Source of the DNA: Lumnitzera littorea | Lineage: Eukaryota > Streptophyta > Magnoliopsida > Myrtales > Combretaceae | NCBI GenBank assembly: GCA_024138015.1 | Contig: JAMXBB010000004.1 | Location: 13,928,462 to 13,992,461, forward strand | DNA length: 64,000 nucleotides | Direction of reading: 5' to 3' | Part shown: positions 59,321-64,000 of the stretch, piece by piece | How positions within the stretch are numbered: position 1 is the stretch's first letter | How the letters are laid out: the number at the start of each line of letters is the position of its first letter | The notes under the pieces: generated by a model | The model's input: the letters and a program-made list of their open reading frames with translations, nothing else | Database searches by the model: none | What the model was told of the DNA's origin: nothing | Program-made: the position numbers and the translations under genes

Positions 59321-59940
59321 TAATCGAGCAGGTCAATACGCCACTAAGTTAACCCCCTTCAGGTAATCTCTATAAAGGGAAACACCTCTTACTTAAGGAA
59401 CTCCCATTAGCTAAGTAGGTCAGAATGCCATTAACCTAACCCCCCTTCGATAACCTCTGTAAAGAGAAACACCCCTTTCTTAAGGAACTCCCATTAGTTA
59501 GGTAAGTCGGAACGTCACCAACCCAACCCCCATCGAGTAACCACCATAAAGGAAAACACCCCTTACTTAAGGAACTCCCATTAGCTAGGTAGGTCAAAAC
59601 GTTACCAACCTAACCCCCATCGAGTAAACACCATAAAAGGAAACAACTCTTACAAGAAGAACTCCCACCAACCGAGCAAGTTAGAATACCACCCACCTAA
59701 CCTACCTTAGGTAACCTCCGTAAGGGAAAACACCTCTTATCTAAGGAACTCCCACCAACCAAGCAAGTTAAAATAACACTAACCTAACCGCCCTCAGGAA
59801 ACCTCTATAAGGGGCAACACCCCCTATTTGAGGAACTCTCGCTAACTGGGCAGGTCAAAACGCCACCGACCTAACCCCCTTAGAGTAACCTCAATAAAGG
59901 ATAACACCCCTTGTATAATCCAAGAACTCCCAACATGCGA
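59321..59940. repeat. Tandem array, about seven units of about 87 bp
   Basis: Units begin near 59321, 59409, 59495, 59582, 59669, 59756 and 59843. Each contains (A/G)CAGGTCA-like, CCTAACCCCC, AACCTCTATAAAGG, AAACACCCCTTA and AAGGAACTCCCATT words in the same order. The units are diverged by substitutions and small indels. The array lies directly behind integrase. Tandem repeats in this position are known from other Tat-lineage elements. Confidence 0.85.
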
Positions 59941-60119
59941 ATAACTTTAATAATCAAGCAGTGTTACAATGAATCGAGTAAGAAAGCAAAAAGCATTGAA
60001 TAAGAATCCAAGTACGTAAAACAAAGTACATGAAGAAATTCGAATTCCATTACTAAAGTAAGGATATACAAAATTAAGGTTAGCATCTTAACTTAAAGTA
60101 CAAGACAAAGGGAAGAGAG

Positions 60120-60205
60120 ATAATTACTACTTCGGATTAGCAAACTTCAGTAGCTCTAAAAAATCTAGCGCTTCAATCTATTTGGATAGCTAATCCATTG
60201 ATAGC
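60120..60205 (-). pseudogene. Antisense coiled-coil frame, C-terminal end
   Basis: On the minus strand the frame reads IEALDFLELLKFANPK and stops. I take it as the end of the antisense reading frame seen at 63480-64000, separated from it by an insertion. The support is weak, because two stops lie upstream in the piece. Confidence 0.35.
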
Positions 60206-63200
60206 TGTCACACCCTAAACTTAAAGAGTCGTAACAATCCTGCTATATAAACCAACCTAGGCCAGAAGCAAATGACGGCTCAATCAGCTTTGAAGTAGTC
60301 AGATGAGCACCTATAGTATGTAAGACCTATGGAGTAACACTTTATAAAATACATTTTCTCATAATTATAGATAGATCAGTTTTTATACATAACCTTATAT
60401 ATGTCAAAAGTTCCAAAGTTTTCAAAAGAAACTATACAACTCCACAAGAGGATAACATTACTTATATAGACATAACAGCAAGCAAACGAAAACTATAAGG
60501 CCTCATAGAAAAACCTCATAATCTTCCCATAAAAAAAAAAAAAAAAGCAAAAGTAACGTAAGCTTTTGTCCATTCATCAAACTTCACCACTTTACTCCCC
60601 AACCCTTCAAACTAACCTATAGACAACCATATTGAGCAATGTTCTAGTACTACTTTAAACCTGCAAAACAATCTATTGAGATATGAGCTCAACTGGCTTA
60701 GTAAGAAGGGATGTAGTGATAAAAGTACGTTAGCAAACATGGTTCTTCAATCATTAATTAAATGCAAATGCAATAAACAAATGGTATAGCATCTCACAAT
60801 ATTTAATTGGTTCATTATGAATTCAGAGTAATTCTGTTTACTCTAACCTAGATTTTGATGAGTTTTAAGGCAACACCATCAGATTATATCTGCGTTTATG
60901 CAATGGGGACACTTCTCTTCCTTAAACAATATTTGAACCACGACTCCCAAGCTTACTATAATCCCCTCTTTTATCATTTAGTTCGACTAAAAGTGGGAAA
61001 AGGATCATTTCTGCTATCCTCATCAAAGTTTTGGTATTTAGTCTAACAACCTAATCATCACTCCGATTAGGTTATCATGAATGTCAAGTTAGATCTTTAA
61101 TCAATTCATGATTAGTCCAGATTATCATGTAGGTAACCAAGTTAATACACACAAGACATGATATATCAAATAGAAAGCAATATTCAAAGTTCAACTTCCA
61201 ATCACTACTGAATATTACAAGTACACACATGGCACATGCACATACAATCTAATTCTAACCATGAACAAGCATTCTAACTCCTCCAAGTATCCTAACATAA
61301 TATTTTAATACACCACCAAGCACAGATCCTAACTTACCTATACTTTTTAGCAGTTACTCTTGATCATGGCCTCCTTGATCTTCAATTACCTTTAAAAATA
61401 CACAATAGATTAGTTTTTAAGCCTTAATGCCTTAGTCAATAGTTTTTTTTTTTATATGTTTTTGGTTGTTTAGTCATAAATTTTTTAAGTTAATTTCACT
61501 TAAAAATCATGATTTATTAACCAATTAATGATTTTTACAAATTATCTTAATCAATCAAATCCTCTAAGTTATCATCTGGATGGATTTATTATGATTTTCT
61601 TTAATCAAAATCCTTTAAGCTAGGTTTTAAGTAGTTTTATAGTAGTTTTTTTTAATCTAAAATCCTTTGAGTTTAGTTTTGAGTGTATTTATAGTAATTT
61701 CCTTTAGTCTAAAAATCCTCTAAGTTTCCCTCTGAGCTATTCAAGGGTTATTTATTATACTGATTTTATCCTTTGAGACATCCTCTAAACTCTTCTAGGG
61801 TAAGCCCTTGTTACAATATCCCCTGACCTTATTATTCACAAAAGTTTTAATAATACTTTCCTTTAACTAATCCTTTGCTTTCCCTGTTTTCACATTTACT
61901 TACTAATTTTTTTGCCTCTGATCTATTATCTGAGCATCAATTTAATACATTATTCATTATCAAAATCCTTTAAATTATCCTCTACCTTTTATCAATATCC
62001 CATAATTAGTTTATCTACTAACTTTCTTCAAATTTATGGTTGTGAAATCAGTTTTTAAACAATTAACACTTGAACAAAGCTTCCTTGACTTCCTTTCTTC
62101 CCAATTCCTCATACGTCCCATCACAATTCATCAATTGTTTCAAAATTACTAAATTAGCTAAATGTCAACTTCACTATTTAAGGCTAACTTCCACTTCCCA
62201 TTACTTCTCACTTTCTCAATCAATCCCAATCACTAAAAAAAATTATACATACTCCAAATAAGATTCAAACTTGGTATATAAGTGGGATTATACAAGAAAA
62301 CACTATATTCTTCACAAAATCACCATTTTAAGCATAAATTAAAGCTCAAAAATCAAATAAAAATATGAAAAATGGTATCATGAAAAACTTTGACATAGCA
62401 ATTTAGCATTAACTTAGAATAGTTTATAGAAAAAAATTAAAATAGAAACTATATCATTTACTCAATTTATTTCAACTTTGAAAATCGATTGATTTCTTCA
62501 ATTTCTTAAGGATGTATATATTATTTATTAAATTTATATAAATTGATATTTTTCCTAGATTCTATACATAAAAATATATAAGAATAAAATCTTTCATAAT
62601 TTTTCTAGGCATTTTTAGTATTTTTAATAATTTACATAAAAATGGAGCTCATTGAAAAATTGGTCTCTAGCCACTAGTGGTTCCTCTCTCCTTATCAATG
62701 GTGCTAGGCGGTAGGTATGGCTCCTAGTGGTAATGGTGATCAAGCTCTAACAACCCCCCAACCCTTTGTACTCACTAGTGATTAAGTTGCACCTATTTTT
62801 TTGTAATTTTTCCTAATTTCCTTCTTTATATCCCCAAATCTACAACCTAATTTTCCTAAACCTTAATTTGCATGTACTATCCAATACAGAGAATTCTTAT
62901 ATTTTTATGATTGATTTTCTTGTAGTATTTGATTTTCTTTCTCTTTTTTCAATTTTCCAAGCTTAAATATCACTAATTCTTGCATGATCCTTTGCCACAT
63001 TAACTAAACATCTGTCATAGAGGATTACATACGCCTAAACTACATATTCCTAACTGCCAATACTTTTTTTTAATGATTTTTTTATTAATTTTCTTAGGTT
63101 ATTTTAACCTAAAATGTATATATTATGGTATTTTAACTAAATACGGGTATACATACAAGCTTAAAAATTCATACGATGCATACGTATATATTATATATGT

Positions 63201-63479
63201 TATTTTATCTCTCATATAAATTTTATTACATATATAATTTATCACTAAAAGTCTACAAATTAACGAAATCCGTTTTATGCAATTACAGCGATTAATACTT
63301 AATATAGTTAAATTGTACTTTTTTAGCTATATTATTATTATCTTTTTATATTTTTAATATCTAGGTCTATGGGGTTTCTTCAACTAATGTCTCAAGTCTA
63401 TTCGTAATTTTTTAAGTTAATCGGGTTAATTTCACTAATACCCTAAATTTACTTGCTCAATCCCTAATTACTAAGTACA
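60206..63479. mobile_element. Possible solo LTR or large LTR-like insertion
   Basis: Starts with TGTCACACCCTAAAC, a typical LTR start of some plant Ty3/gypsy (chromovirus-like) families, and ends with CTAAGTACA. The interior (3.3 kb) is AT-rich and non-coding. It separates two parts of an antisense frame. A clean target duplication was not found (ATAGC before, AGGCT after), so the borders may be off by a few bases. Confidence 0.4.
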
Positions 63480-64000
63480 AGGCTCTTAATGGCCCTTAAG
63501 ATGGCTAGCCTTAGGCTACAAGAGTAGCTGAAACTAGCCGACTTAGGTCAGTAAGAGGATCACCTCAATCCTGACCTCCTGCTAAGTTGCCCAGGCAAAG
63601 GTGGATGTAGAAGTTTCTTGATTGACCCTAGCAACAGAAGCGGAGCCCCGAACTTCGTTAATTGCCTTAATAGCTACTATTTCTTGCGCTTAGATTGGCC
63701 TCTTCTCTTAAAAGGTTGGTAGGTCTAACCAACCAAGGAAGTTTAGATTGAGCCCAGGATGGTGGGAGAGCACCTCATTCCGCGTGAACCAAGCATACTC
63801 AGTTGAGACGTCTTTAAGCTCTTCCAACCACTGGTCCGTCTTCTAAAAATCTACAATGGCCTTCTTAGCAATGACATCATTAAGCACCTCCCCATTCTCC
63901 AATTTGGAGATGATCTCCTTCATCTCTGAAGCTCTTCTCTAGAGTTCTTTGATTTACTGTTTTAGCCCAACCTTCTGACCGACCAACTCCAACAATGTAG
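63480..64000 (-). pseudogene. Antisense coiled-coil frame in the second Tat element (N-terminal part off window)
   Basis: On the minus strand one frame reads MKEIISKLENGEVLNDVIAK, then KAIVDF, DQWLEELKDVSTEYAWFTRN and EVLSHHPGLNLNFLG, with a preceding Leu/Lys-rich heptad region. A few stops (TAA, TAG) replace Gln codons. It resembles the C-terminal coiled-coil proteins encoded antisense in Tat-lineage elements and parallels the segment at 7826-8058 in the first element. Family assignment is inference. Confidence 0.45.

Larger units (their letters stand above)
53280..64000 (+). mobile_element. Second Ty3/gypsy Tat-lineage LTR retrotransposon, decayed, runs off the window
   Basis: Plus-strand order: LTR with TATA region, primer-binding site at 53881, gag, protease, RT, RNase H, second RNase H, integrase (to about 59140), a tandem array, then an antisense coiled-coil frame. 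The 3' LTR is not in the window. Stops are frequent throughout. The left border is a guess, because no partner LTR is available for comparison. Confidence 0.75.

Overview
The window is nuclear DNA of a flowering plant, most likely a eudicot. Its genes have AT-rich introns with GT-AG borders, its intergenic space is packed with decayed plant retroelements of the Ty3/gypsy Tat lineage, Ty1/copia and LINE types, and the gene families are plant ones. All four host genes that can be read in full lie on the minus strand. Everything else is mobile-element debris.

Left third (1-19.2 kb). The left edge is a second, broken copy of the 3' end of the BEACH/WD40 gene whose real end lies at 25.07 kb. A 16.3-kb Tat-lineage LTR retrotransposon (578-16849) sits inside this copy. 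Its LTRs, 5-bp target duplication and empty-site sequence can all be recognised. Gag, protease, RT, two RNase H domains and integrase (1.26-7.1 kb) are riddled with stops. The 9 kb between integrase and the 3' LTR holds an antisense plant mobile domain (PMD) reading frame with a coiled-coil tail, an inverted pair of unrelated LTRs, a degenerate minisatellite and what looks like a captured PPR gene fragment. A copia RT/RNase H remnant with two LTR pieces follows (17.05-19.14 kb).

Middle (19.8-36.4 kb). A complete six-exon gene encodes a 313-aa protein with two MATH (TRAF-like) domains. Next is a complete 16-exon gene for a 1683-aa GFS12/WDR81-type protein (split pseudokinase, BEACH domain, WD40 repeats). 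In both models every junction keeps frame.

Right-centre (37-52.6 kb). After a dead LINE and a hAT-type MITE come a single-exon RING-H2 E3 ligase (335 aa) and a complete 12-exon gene for ATP-citrate lyase subunit A (422 aa).

Right edge (53.3-64 kb). A second Tat-lineage retrotransposon carries a 7-unit array of about 87 bp behind integrase and an antisense coiled-coil frame. That frame is interrupted by a 3.3-kb insertion resembling a solo LTR, and the element runs off the window.

The host genes appear functionally independent: protein-turnover adaptor, endosomal trafficking, ubiquitin ligation, and cytosolic acetyl-CoA supply. No CRISPR array, operon, rRNA or convincing tRNA is present.
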